A DNA stretch of 64,000 nt from Medicago truncatula (taxonomy: Eukaryota > Streptophyta > Magnoliopsida > Fabales > Fabaceae), in NCBI RefSeq assembly GCF_003473485.1, contig NC_053046.1, positions 4,288,001 to 4,352,000 on the forward strand. Reading direction: 5' to 3'. A model generated the notes under the pieces. That model had not been told where the DNA came from. It saw only the letters and a list, made by a program, of their open reading frames with translations, and did not search any database. This document shows positions 33,301-49,140 of the stretch, piece after piece. Positions within the stretch are counted from its first letter, which is position 1, and each line of letters opens with the position of its first letter. The position numbers and the translations under genes are program-made.

Positions 33301-34053
33301 TCCAAGCCTAAACAGGCAAGTTCCTAAAATGCACACATTAAATGAACTTATTGTTTTAACCGGAAACAAATTTTTTATTGTAACATTTCATACTGCATGA
33401 TTTTAAATGGTAAATCTATACATCTATCTCTGAAGTGATTTGAAATTATAGTGTGATCTTGGTCTAGTCCATGACTCAGCTCAGAAACTCTATACAAAGG
33501 AAAGAAACAAGAAAAAAACAACACCAATTCCAAAAGGATAGACCCAAATGGAAGGTGGAACGATTGACACAGACACAAGACACGACACTATATTGACAAT
33601 TAAACACTAAAATTAGAAATGATTGAATGTAACCACATGCGTCAGTGTCTCTATGGACAGGAACGGGCAAAGTACCTCGCCGAATTTGGATCCACAAGCC
33701 TCCCGATTCCCACAAAAGACCCATGTATCACAAAGACAAGGTCCATCTTTCCCAGTACACATAGATTTACAAGAATTACAACATTCTTCAGAAGTATTAA
33801 ACTTAAACTCGGAACCCCATTTCACAGCTGAACCCCAAAGCTCCAAATTTTCAATCCCTCTACAACACCCTCCAACATTCTTCTCACCAACCAAATCCAA
33901 CGTTGACCCAATATTCCTAAACTCCGAAACAGAACCACTTCTTGTTACTGCAGAGAGGAAAACATAGACCAAACCGCAAGAAACAAAACACACAAAAAGA
34001 AGAATCAAACGGTTTAACAAAATGGTGCTTGGTTCAATGTTTTTACGAGCCAT
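30315..34053 (-). CDS. Membrane-anchored cysteine-rich cyclophilin-like protein
   Basis: Five exons (34053-33676, 32826-32719, 32386-32342, 32139-32002, 30653-30315), all phase 0 with GT/AG sites, give 335 residues. Residues about 16-36 (LILLFVCFVSCGLVYVFLSA) form a single membrane anchor after a short basic N terminus, so a type II protein in the secretory pathway is likely. Residues about 60-130 are cysteine-rich (CCRGIENLELWG, then ECCNSC, MC, CLCDTWVFCGNREACG, FGECWLKKQ), resembling a PAN/apple-like module. Residues about 163-325 are a cyclophilin-type fold (GIIGLETEHGTLHIKLFPHC, then a GPEFFISLADH segment and YTVFGSVLPEDMNVAEKIA). The usual FHR active-site motif reads FYRAES, so isomerase activity is doubtful. 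Intron 4 contains a sequence duplicated upstream of JAZ copy D. I recognise this as a conserved plant family but not its role. Confidence 0.85.
33115..33255. repeat. Dispersed repeat in cyclophilin-like intron 1
   Basis: The phrases GAACCGGGTATCTCTGCATG, GGAGCCGGGTAGGACCGGAA and GAGCGGCAAAGCTCTTTGCG have a base composition unlike the surrounding AT-rich intron. They resemble a common dispersed plant repeat, possibly SINE or Helitron-derived. The ends are not resolved. Confidence 0.4.
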
Positions 34054-34344
34054 TTTCAGAGATGATGAGAATTCAGAGATGAGATTGAATAAAGGTACAG
34101 AGAGACAGAGTCATACAATTTTGTCGTTTTGTATATGTTATGTTAAGTACCAAGTTTGACTATGCTATAACAACTTGATTGTTTGGTTTGATTTGGAAAT
34201 TGGAATCAATCCTGTTAGTAACAGTATTTTCTTTAACAATAAAAATGAAGACTGGAAGGTTGTAAATAATTGAGCTCAATTATTTATTAGCCAAAGAAAT
34301 TGATTAAACAGTTGAGAATTTAATTATGGAAAAGTTAACAATTT

Positions 34345-34425
34345 TTATTCAAGTAGCTTATAAGGTGAATAAGTGTGGTGTTTGAGGTTCGAACCTCCGC
34401 TCCGGCAACTGAGATGTGTTCACGG
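34345..34425 (-). repeat. tRNA-derived SINE fragment (minus)
   Basis: Read on the minus strand, GGAGGTTCGAACCTC (pol III B box GGTTCGAAC) is followed by ACACTTATTCACCTTATAAG and GCTACTTGAAT. This matches the layout of the plus-strand copy at 34534-34645. It lacks the A-box half. Confidence 0.55.
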
Positions 34426-34533
34426 GTAAAAGTTAACAAATGTTTTAGTACATTGTTTTTGAATAAAAAATTGTGTATATGATAAGTATTTGTATGTTTG
34501 ACTTGTATTTTTAAAACAATATTCATTTTGTTT

Positions 34534-34645
34534 TTGTGAGCTAAACTTTGTTGGTATGGATATTGAGATCGGGGTTCAAACTTTAGACACTCTATTAATT
34601 TATCTTTAAAAGGTGAATTTATAGCCATCAAATTACTTGAAAGAA
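34534..34645 (+). repeat. tRNA-derived SINE copy (plus)
   Basis: GTGAGCTAAACTTTGTTGG resembles an A box, and GGGGTTCAAACTTTAGACAC carries the B box with the typical body phrase. ATCTTTAAAAGGTGAATTTA and ATAGCCATCAAATTACTTG follow, as in legume SINEs I remember. Several changes indicate an old copy. Confidence 0.6.
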
Positions 34646-36141
34646 AAAAATATTTAAATAATATCTTTAGAATATTCATTAACGTGGTCATTTAATTAAT
34701 AGTTCAATTGAATAAATGTTTGGTGGACACCTCTTATGAGTCTATGCACCTTAAGAGGAATGAAATGGAGAAATGGAGAAAGTAGTGTATAATAGGTTGG
34801 CCGTATAATGTGATATGAAGAGATAGATATAGATAAAGTGATATATAGATTAATTCATCTATTGATTAATCCATCTAAGAGATTGGGCATGTTTTTTGGG
34901 TGATAATTTGATCCACCAGATAAATATTCGTCCAAATCATCTATTGATTAATCCATCTAATCCATCCAATAAGGAAAAAAATTGTTAATGGATTGGATTT
35001 GATCCATCCATTTAAAATTATGGATAAATTGGATTCATCAACCTTATTTTAAAAGTTCAGCGGATCACAATAAACATTTATCTCACTCTACAATGACACA
35101 CTTGATTGAATCATGTTGGATGCTATGTCCCTTCATCAATCTTATATGCTCCATTGATTAGATAGATTTCTCAATTTTGTCGTCAAGATTAGACTATTTC
35201 TTTCCGTCATACTCACTTCAAGGTAATTACTGTAATTTAGTGTGTGTGGACTGGAAGTATATGTGCCTCCTATGAGGATGTTCTCAAGTCATGGACGGTC
35301 TATTCCCCCTCAACAACATCATCATATTGTTCTTGTTGATGCTCTTGATTTTGATCACCTAATACTTAGTCTTTGTTTATTTTATTTGTCTATTTTCTTC
35401 TAAATAATGTAGTAAACCGAACTAAGACGAGATTGTTCAAGACCTAGTCAATGATTTCGAGGTCAAAATCTAGTCATAAGAATGCTACTTAGTTAAAACT
35501 TTGAGAAGAGTTTTGTCGGCAATATAGTTATATACAAGTGTGTTGAGAGATATCCAATTCTTTTCTAAAATATAAGTATATAACATCATACTTTGAACTG
35601 GTCTAGTTGCATGGATGAAATTTTTGTAATCCACAAAAATTAACCTTGTCTTGAGTTACTCTATATCTTCTTCCTTGGTGTTATTTATCAAAATCAAACC
35701 AAACCGTAATCTTCACAGTGACTCTTATATTATATTGGACCTCTTATCCATTGTCCATGTTATTTTGGAAAAGAAAAATTCACCTCACTCCTACAAAAAA
35801 TGAACTCATCTAGAAAAGAAAGAAAAAAGTGCATTTTTATGCTCACCTGAATAGTGTACACTTTCAGACAAATTATCTTAATTAAAAGTGCACTTCTAAA
35901 AACATGTATGATTTTTAAAAATGTGAGGTAAAATCTAATTACTACATGAACTATTTCCCATACCGGATCAACTTTAAAAAATTGCACCAACTTTAACTTT
36001 AGATAAAATAACAAGTTTAATTTATTTGCAAGGTTTTGTGTTTTGTTTAAGATAACTTATTTGTGCCCAAAATGTGAAGATTACTAGTACATAAAATTGC
36101 AAAACAAATCTTGTGACCACAAAAATTAATTAAGACTTTGG

Positions 36142-40159
<4,018 letters not shown>

Positions 40160-41189
40160 TTCACAGTCCAAATAATACTGTTCAATTGACGATCCAATGA
40201 TAAAAATGAATAAAACATAAGTGATTTAGTCAAAACTGAAATAACATTGTAATGAAAATGAGAAGGAGAAAAATGTGAATTAGAAATTAGACAAAGAAAA
40301 AGTAAGAAGAATGGTTTACTTAGACTGATGTTTTTGCTTTTATGCGAGGAAAAGAGGTAACTTGTAAGTTTTCGAAGTTGAGTTGAGTGATACTTGTCTT
40401 GTCGCCTAACAAAATAAAACAAATATGGAGGAGAAATAGGTTTAAGTTAAAAAAATTAAAAAAGCATATTTTATAAAATATAATTTTTTTATTATTATTA
40501 ATAAGTCAAGAAAATTAAATGAGATTATCCAACATTCTTTTTCTTTTGACCAGATTTATTCAACATTCTTAATTTGTGTAGGTTTTTTTCCTTACATTTA
40601 AAATTTTAAAGAATACCTTTTTGGGATAATAATTTTTAATGCTTTTCTAGAAGTGTTTTTTTAATTAATAAATTTAATATTTATAGAAATTTAATATTTA
40701 CAGAAGTTTAATATTTAAAGAAATTTAATTTTATGGTCAAAATTTACATACGTTTTAAAAATAAAAAAAAATTATACGTTCATATGAAGTAAATAATTTG
40801 TATTGTTTATTTATGAAAGAGGAATTACATTTTTGAACAAGGTTTTCTAATGCAATTTGTCATCAGTATTATTATTATGAGTTTTTATTATTATTTTCGG
40901 AAGGATTCAGAGTGTATTTTTTTTTTTTTTTGAAGGAGGGAGTAAGGAGAGATATTCAGAGTGTATTTGAATCGCTTAAAAAACGATGAATTGAATTGAA
41001 CAAAAATATTAGCGTAAAAAAAACTGAACAAAAATTATTTGTCATGAGTTTGATTTAAAAATGGAAAAAGAATGACAGGGATTGGACAAGAAAAAAAAAA
41101 CATTTGTCATGTGTTTGATTTAAAAAATTAATAATGAATAGCACAAAATAAAAAATTATTTATTGCACATGACAAAAATAGCTTTTTTT

Positions 41190-42400
41190 AGTTGGGGGTT
41201 AGGCGGTTGCGGGAGTTTAACGTGACTCTGTTGGGAAAGTGGTGTTGGAAGTTGTTAGTTGATAAGGAAGGTTTTTGGTTTAAAGTGTTGGCTGCCAGGT
41301 ATGGTGTTGAGGTAGGGAGGTTGGAGGTGGGGGGGCCGGAGTGTTTCTTCTTGGTGACGGGAGATAGCATAAATTAGGGATGGTAGAGTGGAGGTTGGTT
41401 TGAGGAGAGTGTGTCCCGTAGGGTGGGAGATGGAGCTGACACTTCTTTTTGGTATGACCGGTGGTTAGGTGAGACTCCTTTCAGTGTGCGGTTTCGGCAC
41501 TTATTTAAGTTAACCTTAAATAGGTCGTGTTCGGTCGCCACTATGTTTCGTCTTGGTTGGGAGGAGGGAGGTTGTGGGCTTGGGAGGAGGATCTAGTAGC
41601 GGAGTGTAGGACTTTACTTAATATTGTTGTTTTGCAGCCTAATGTTCGTGATCAGTGGCATTGGTCTCCCGACATTTTTTAGGGTTACATAGTGCGTACA
41701 GGTTATGCTCTTCTTACTTCTTAGGATTTACCGGAAGTGGGTACCTCAGATGCTCTCATTTGGCATAAGAAGGTGCCCTTGGAGGTTTCTATTTTAACTT
41801 GGTGACTGCTTCGTGACAGGTTACCTACTAATTCAAATCTTCAGCACTTTGGTATTTTATCGACGGAGGCATATATTTGTACGACGACGTGTGGGCAGAC
41901 CGAAACAACCTCCCATCTTTTTCTGCATTGTGATGTGTGTGCTCCTTTATGGCAGAAGGTCGGGTTGTGGTTAGGTGTGTCGGGATTGGATCCTCAGGGT
42001 CTTCAGGCACATTTCATTCAGTTTTCTAATTGCTTAGGGGGTACGAAAGATTATCGATCTTTTATGCAGCTTCTGTGGCTCGTGTGCGTGTAGGTTATAT
42101 GGCAGAAAAGAAATAACAGGGTATTTAAAAACACCCAGCTTACCATATTGGATCTCATGGAGAAAGTTAAATTTCATTCGTATTGATGGTTAAAGGCACA
42201 CAACACTATTTTTGTGTATGGTAGTCAGCAATAGTGGTCGGACCCTTTGAAATGTTTGGTTATCGGCTAAGTTTTGTGCAAGTTTCTTGCGATACTTTTG
42301 TAATGACTGTTTGTACCTTTGAGTGGTCTCTTTAGCACGCCTTATGCTAGGGAGTTAACTCTTTTTGTGTTAATATAATCCATTTTTGCCTTATAGACAA
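41190..42400 (+). mobile_element. L1-type LINE fragment, decayed, same family as 14.8-kb copy
   Basis: LGVRRLREFNVTLLGKWCWK and then LLVDKEGFWFKVLAARYG match the corresponding part of the LINE at 14.8 kb. SRRVGDGADTSFWYDRWLG and a later zf-RVT region follow across several frames and stops. The 3' end GTGTTAATATAATCCATTTT matches the family tail. Multiple stops and frame changes show it is older than the 14.8-kb copy. The 5' truncation point is near 41190. Confidence 0.82.
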
Positions 42401-43040
42401 CTTTACTTATAGATTAAGAGATGAGAACTAGACTTTTTCCTCTAGTCCAACTTGGAAAACAAGTTGAAAGTGCATTTTACCTGTAGAAAAGTGCCCCTCA
42501 TGGCTTGCTATGCATAGGGACGCGCAAGATAGTCTCTAAGGTGTGAATTTTGCAGTTTATCGTTCTTTCTCGAGTGTTATTCCTTCTTTAAATGCATAGA
42601 AATCAGGGATGAATTTTCTCCAACTTGTATTGTCTTAAAAAACCTTATAAGTATCATTGATTTTGATTGTTCATATCCCCTAATCCTTCATGTGGTGTAT
42701 TGTTTTGTTGAATTACTTAATTCATCAGTAAAAAAGACTCAAAACACCTATAGGATTGCATAATTAGGGAAGAAATTAAATTACAATGATTCGAATAAAA
42801 ACAATACAAAATGGTCCTTAAGCCATGAACAACTGCTCTAAATGACCTCTTATAATTTCTTCAAATGCAAAAACAAAAAAAATAACTAAAAACATAGCAT
42901 AAAACTTCACATGATGTTTTGTCGTCAAAACACACTATGTGACGATTAGGACCGCGTCCTAGTGATTATTTCCTCCATTTCAAAGTGAAAATTGTTTAAG
43001 GTTTTTAACATATATGAATAAATAAAAAAATAAATAATGG

Positions 43041-43455
43041 TAAAATATTTACAAAATTAACCTTATTTGTCACTGAATGTTAAATATTATTGCTATAAAT
43101 GTATGTTCAACTGTAATAAATTGGAAAATATGGTGCAAATTATAAATATTACTCGTGTACCAAATATGGTGTGTATTTTTACTTAGCAATTGTGTGTTTT
43201 TCATTTGATTAATATTATTGCTATAATTGTGTGTTTTTCATTTGATTAAAATATTTACAAAATTAACCTTATTTGTCACTGAATGTTAAATATTATTTCT
43301 ATAAATGTAGATTCAACTGTCTCTCTCTTTCTCTCTCAAAAAAAAAAAAAACTGTAATAAATTGGAAAATATGGTGCAAATTACAAATATTACTCGTGTA
43401 CCAAATATGGTGTGTATTTTTACTTAGCAATTGTGTGTTTTTCATTTGATTAATA
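43041..43455. repeat. Tandem duplication, about 206-bp period
   Basis: The block starting TAAAATATTTACAAAATTAA (43041) repeats from 43247 with near identity through AAATATGGTGTGTATTTTTA and beyond. The second copy has gained a CTCTCTC and poly(A) insert near 43318-43352. No coding content is visible. Confidence 0.85.
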
Positions 43456-43932
43456 TATTAAGTATACATTTTTTTATTATACAAATAACAGTAACTATAC
43501 ATGCACTAGCGAAAAGACGGGCACGTGATTATCCGCTCTTTTTATTATACATTTTCCGCTTTTTTTATTGTGATAAGATTTGAAAATTATTAGTAGGGTT
43601 TTTTTTATGAAATTTTGATTTTGATTAAAACTAAAAATATAAATGTTTGTTTCTTTCAAGTTATAACAAACCAAACTAACCATGAATGTCTATTTCAATG
43701 ACACAAAAAATATAACAAAAAAAAATAATCTGGATACTTTTTTAGCGACACCAAAAATAATCTTTATTACTATATAAAAAGTTGTTTAAGATTATAATTG
43801 GGATAATGTAAAGGTATGTATAAATATACTCATCTAGTTTGTTACACTCTTTAAATGATAAAGGAATAAAACCAAACATATATATAATCATATCGTGTTT
43901 ATTATATTTTTTTAATATTTAAATTTATTTTT

Positions 43933-44150
43933 ATCTATTTGTTACATGTATTGAAAATTGAGGGCATTTTTGGAAGAAAAAAAATAGAGCCCAAAAGAGA
44001 TGAAAGGGGGTGTTTTCTTTATATATAGTATAGAAGCATAGATCTATTTGTTACATGTATTGAAAATTGAGGGCATTTTTGGAATGAAAAAATTCAGCCC
44101 AAAAGAGCTGAAATTGAATGTTTTCTTTATATATAGTATAGATAATAATC
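43933..44150. repeat. Tandem duplication, 109-bp period
   Basis: ATCTATTTGTTACATGTATT and the next 90 bp repeat at 44042, including TGAGGGCATTTTTGGAA and GTTTTCTTTATATATAGTAT. It is a simple local duplication upstream of the CBL gene. Confidence 0.85.
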
Positions 44151-45046
44151 ATTAATACATATTTATTTAAAATTTTATTTGTTATTAAATAAATATATGA
44201 TTAATTCTATGATCATTGAATTTTTTCAAAAAAAAAAAACTTTTGAGCAGGAGGACGAGACTTGTTGTCTCAGACTTGACCTAGTTGGCCTTTTCAACTT
44301 CGATACGGTATAAAACACAATGCGATATTAACATTCAAATTTTTCTACATATAGAATATATATAAAAATATGAGTTACATGTTATTGTGCATTACAAAAA
44401 TATTGCGCATTTTCTAACCTCTCTCTCTCTCTAAGAGAAAGTTACCCGCCTTTTTCGTAATTTTATGGCGACATTGTTGTTAAAATGAAAAATCTCAATT
44501 TTGTATGCCAAGTTTTTTCGTCTGTAAGTCATTCTTTTCTATTGTCGTCATTGCATGTTCAAAACATGAAATATTTATTGAGTTTTATTTATATGTTATA
44601 TATGTTGAAGTTCAATGATCATGTTGATATCACAATTTTGTATTTTGATTATCCCTCTTTTAACTCTTTATTTTATCTTCCTTACTACATATGGTTTATG
44701 CGTTAACAAAAAGATGTTGATTATGATGCTATTAGTTTGTAATAATTTCGTAATGATCTCTTCAATTTATAATCTTGTTAGGTCTTTGCTTATTTTCTCT
44801 ATAAAATTACTTCATCTTGTCAATTTTTATGGAGGTCGTTCTTCAAATATTCTCGTAGTTACAGTTTTTAATGTAGACAATTCCATTTATAATGTTTTAT
44901 TTGTTTATTTGCCCTTGTTCATCTTATATTTAAGCTTTTCAACATATGTTGATGTATAATGACAATTGTGCGAATGATTTGTTACTTGTGTTGTGGTTTT
45001 TGTATTTGTTTTAGATTTTGTTTTCTTGATTTCCTTTCCTCCATAA

Positions 45047-48000
45047 ATGGGTTGTTACCACTCTAGAGGAAGAATATTTCCAGAGGAGGAGGACCCAATA
45101 ATTCTTGCATCAGAAACAGCCTGTAAGTTTATTATAAAACATTGGTATTTGCTTTTAAAGTTGGCTATTTTAATGATCAATTTTCTTGATAGACATTTTC
45201 TAGCTACTAATTTAGCGTTTTTACATTTTGTATTATTTTTGTGTGAGTGGGTTTATAAAGAAGGATCTTACATGAGCCCTGCCACTTTTATTGCTGGATT
45301 TTTCTTCTCTGTGTCACATTTGTAAATAGTAGTGACTATCTTTCTCATATATTAATATCAATTTATAGTTTGAACTTGTTGTCTTTTCTAGTCGGTGTTA
45401 ATGACATTGAAGCATTATTTGAGCTTTTTAAGAGCATCAGTGGGTCGGTCATTAATGATGGACTAATAAGCAAGGTAATATAGATATATAGATAGATAGA
45501 TATAGAGATATAGAAAATGTCTCATTTCTGTAACAACAATTATATTACTGATAGTTTCATATGCATCACCAACACTATACATTGAATGTGTTTCAAATGT
45601 CTGGTGTGTATCGTGTTAAACACCGAACACTTATATGGCATCGACACATAGTTATATCATTTAGCATATTTTATGAAATTATTATCGATGTTGACGTCTT
45701 AGTGTCAATATGGTGACTTGTGTATGTATTGATTTGTTATAGCTAGTTTTCATTGCTTCTATTTCCCCTTTGTACTTTATAGAAACTTATTCAAAATTCT
45801 AAAAACTATCATTCGATACTAAGAGAATTTTGGTTATTACTTTTACGTACAATGAAACTATTTTAAATATTATTCTCTTTCAGGAAGAATTTCAATTGGC
45901 GATTTTCAATAATAAAACAAAGGAGAATCTCTTCACAAGTCGGGTACAATACCAAATCATTTTACTTTTTCAATAACTTTTCTATTATAGTGGAGTTATC
46001 TTGCAGGTACTCGCATAATGCATACATTTACTCTCTAGAACTTATATAAATGATCTGCAATGCAAGAGTGACAAAAAATTCACAATTTTAGTATATAATT
46101 CTAGAATAAGATTATAATCCATTCATGCTTATATGACTCAACATTGAAACAATGTTTTAAAAATTGGATAGATCAAACTAGTGGGATCTTTGGATTATAT
46201 TTTAATCGTTTAATTTCAACCACTATTAAATCGAATTAGTAATAAATAGATAACTATTAATTTTGTCGCGAGACGATAAAAAGAACAAGTTGACCTGGCT
46301 TGATCCGATTCTGACATACTAAAAACCGAATATGGTTGAACATTTATACTTGTGAAGTAATTAGCATTTGTTGTACACTTACATGCAAGTATTCGAATTC
46401 ATTCGAATGATAACAATAATTTAATAGAATAAAAACTTGATTTTTTAATGAAATTTAACTATTCCTTAGTTTTTTTTTTTTACTTCTTGAATCTAAACAT
46501 CTAGTAACATTTTCTATTGATTAAAAGTTTGTACATGCAAATTTTTGATCTACTTTTTTATTTTATTTGTCTATAAGCAGGTCTTTGTTCTATTTGATGT
46601 GAAGAGAAAGGGAGTAATTGACTTTGGGGACTTTGTGAGAGCACTGAATGTCTTCCACCCTAATGCACCACAAGAAGTCAAGATAGATTGTAAGTTAAAA
46701 ATTCAATACTCGATTTAATTTATTTACATCTAAATTGCACAATTCACTTTATACGATAAAATACACTCTAAAATATTTATTAAAAATTTGGTTAAATATT
46801 TTTTTAGTCTATATCTAATATTAATTTGTTATTTTAGTCCATATAAAATCTTTTACAAAACCAAGTGCTTTCAGTCATCCATCCATTATATAATAATAAG
46901 GTGCTTGCTAATATTATTGTATTTTTTTAAAAGGAATATTATTGTATTTTAAAATATGAGAACTACAAATAGACCATAATTTTATATAGATTGAACAAAT
47001 TAAATGTTTGATGTTGCATTCAAATACACTACAAATCATGGATTTGCTAGAATATCAACCAATAAATTTCGTACTAATTGTGAGATTCATTATTTTATTT
47101 GTTAACGTGAACTAAAATTCAATTTTTTTTTTTTTTTTTGCGGGGGTTATCCTTGATTATATATGGTAACTTAGTTGAGTTTTGTATTTTCTTGCAATTT
47201 CTTTTAGGCTCTATGATATGAACAATACAGGTTTTATAGAGCGCGATGATGTAAGATGCTAATCAAAGTTTTCATTTTAATGTCAACAAATGAAGGTTCA
47301 TTAAGTAAACGATCCCTATAAATATCTATAATTTTATTTTTAGTCCCTGCAAAAAAAATATCGGACTTTTTAGTCCTTGTAACACTCTCCTTTAGTATTT
47401 TTAAGGACCAAAAGTGTTGACAAAAAATTTCATAGGGACAAAAAATATTGATCGAAAATTTTACAAGGACTAAAAATGCCGACGGAAAAATTTACATGGA
47501 CTAAAAAGTGTGATTTGTTTTATAGGGACTAAAAATGAAACTCTGAATATTTTTAGGTACATTTACTTAATTAACCCACTAATTACATACCACTTTATAT
47601 GGATATACATTTTTTATGATCTGAAAAGCGTACTATATATTTTACAATAGGTTTAGTTAATGTTAAAATATGTTCTGTCGTGACAATCGTCGTTAAATTT
47701 ATAAATTTTTATCTATAATCATTGGTTCATATTGTTCAAACTTGTAAGTGCATTTGGTTATTTTAGGTGAAACAAATGATAGATGCGCTTCTATGTGAAT
47801 TTGAAATTAAGTTGAGTGATGACATGATCGAAACAATTATTCAGAAGGTGAGTTATATTTTTACAAAAACAAGATAATATAAATTATAATGTAATATGAA
47901 AAATGTAACTATAAAATCAAATGTTGACGTTTTATTTTTGCGACTAGACTCTCTTGGATGCTGATCCAAACCAAGACGGGAAGATAGACAAATTCGAGTG

Positions 48001-48213
48001 GAAAAATTTTGTTTCTCAAAATCCGTCATTGTTGAAAATCATGACCCTACCATATCTAAGGTATTTGGATAATTATTTTTTGAAATTTATTCATTCAAAT
48101 ATTTTAAACTATGTTTAACCAATTGGTTGATTTGAAATTAATGCAGGGATATTACAACAATTTTTCCCAGTTTTGTATTTAACTCAAAGGTGGATGATGA
48201 CATTGCTACTTGA
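45047..48213 (+). CDS. CBL: Calcineurin B-like (CBL) calcium sensor with lost exon 5 acceptor
   Basis: CBLs bind calcium and recruit CIPK kinases to membranes. Exons: 45047-45122, 45392-45474, 45884-45943, 46581-46689, 47198-47250, 47767-47847, 47948-48060, 48147-48213. Together they would give 213 residues, the exact CBL1-type length. MGCYHS is a myristoylation/palmitoylation signal. EF-hands: a 14-residue first loop ([14 protein letters not shown]), [24 protein letters not shown] and [15 protein letters not shown]. The C-terminal FPSFVF motif, phosphorylated by CIPKs, is present. The anomaly: before exon 5 (SFRLYDM) the acceptor dinucleotide at 47196-47197 is AA, not AG. The next AG (47206-47207) drops 10 nt and leads to a stop within five codons, removing EF3 and EF4. 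All other sites are normal. It is therefore a recent pseudogene, a truncated-product gene, or relies on non-canonical splicing. Confidence 0.88.
47295..47576. mobile_element. Short GGTTAATTAAG-family TIR element in CBL intron 5
   Basis: The left end GGTTCATTAAGTAAACGATC and the right end ACTTAATTAACC are inverted and match the family of the 8532-9397 element, including phrases such as CCCTATAAATATCT and AGGGACTAAAAATG. No 9-bp duplication is visible. It is non-coding. Confidence 0.65.
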
Positions 48214-48429
48214 AAGAATGCATTTTTGGCTACACAATTGTTAATACCAATTGTGATTTTATTTATTTTTCAATGTGACTGGGAATATAGCAATAGATAT
48301 AATTAAATAGTTAGTTTATTTATTTCGGTAAATCTTAAATCATATCGATCTCATATAAATGTTATGTCACCTTTCATGTCAATGGATGCCTAAATACTAT
48401 AAAATATCACTTGCTAGAATTAGTTTTCT

Positions 48430-49140
48430 TGAAGAGGGATTCAAGATGAAGAGGATTACAAATGAAAAGTAAAGGGTAACTACTATATTTGCTGCAAATG
48501 GTTGTTCTTGGCACATTCATGACATTTCTACACCAAATGCAAAATCATATAATATAAAGACATAAAAGCTATCCACTCTTGCACACGGGCATCAAAGAAC
48601 TCAAATGCTACATTTGTTAGAGAGGAACGTAAAAGTTGGTATGATTAGGAGTTATGCAATTATGAAGTAAGAATTGATAGATAACTATGGAATACAACCA
48701 ATTAATGCAGCTCAATTCCATCGTGCAAGAAAAGGGTTAGACAAAAAACTAAAGGAGTTCACACACTTTCATATATTGACTTGCTAGTTTAGGCCAATCA
48801 TGCTTTTGCGACAAATCCTGAATCTATGATAAAGTTAGATTTTGAACAAAAAATCAACAATAATCCCGAGTTTAAAGAGTTTCTTGTTTTCCCAAATGCA
48901 ATGAAAACTTGATTTGTGACAGGTTGCAAGCCTTGATTTCACGTTGGTGATCGACATCTAAAAGGACTATATGAGGGAGTCTTATTATCATTTGTGTGAG
49001 TTGATTGAAACAAAGGCATGTTTTCAATTGTTGATGTTGAGGAAGGTGGGTGGAAAGACTCATGGAAGTCTTTTTTGGTCCTTATTGGTGATGCTTTGAA
49101 ATTTATCCATGAATGGAAAGTTTGATTTATTAAATATACA
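48430..49140 (+). mobile_element. Mutator (MULE) transposase relic
   Basis: Segments in shifting frames match MULE transposase in order: a zinc-ribbon-like ANGCSWHIHDISTP and HSCTRASKN; then a QFHRARKRVR-like stretch; MIKLDFEQ; then near 48920 a segment like the conserved GC-P-GLDGCHLKG block (VGDRHLKGLYEGVLLSF); then GMFSIVDVEEGGWKDSWKSF and LVLIGDALKFI. Numerous stops and frame changes are present, and no terminal repeats were identified. It starts about 200 bp after the CBL stop. Confidence 0.75.

Larger units (their letters stand above)
34054..36141. other. Intergenic region between cyclophilin-like and SnRK2 genes
   Basis: It contains two SINE-like copies near 34340-34640 and short ATCCATCTA-type repeats around 34850-35040. 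No protein-coding exon is supported. The promoter of the leftward cyclophilin-like gene should be just right of 34053. Confidence 0.55.
40160..45046. other. Intergenic region between SnRK2 and CBL (divergent promoters)
   Basis: It holds a LINE fragment at 41190-42400 and two local tandem duplications (43041-43455 and 43933-44150). The rest is AT-rich sequence with long A/T tracts. SnRK2 and CBL diverge from this interval, but 4.9 kb is too far for a shared promoter. Confidence 0.6.

Noticed and set aside
33623-33967. 114-codon frame antisense to cyclophilin-like exon 1
   Set aside because: It lies entirely opposite a well-supported exon and has no family match.
43300-43360. CRISPR-like or satellite array in the 43-44 kb repeats
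   Set aside because: There are only two copies per block and no regular spacers, so these are ordinary tandem duplications.
44485-44959. Two overlapping hydrophobic open frames upstream of CBL
   Set aside because: Their hydrophobicity comes from T-rich sequence. There is no conserved motif and no sensible gene structure.
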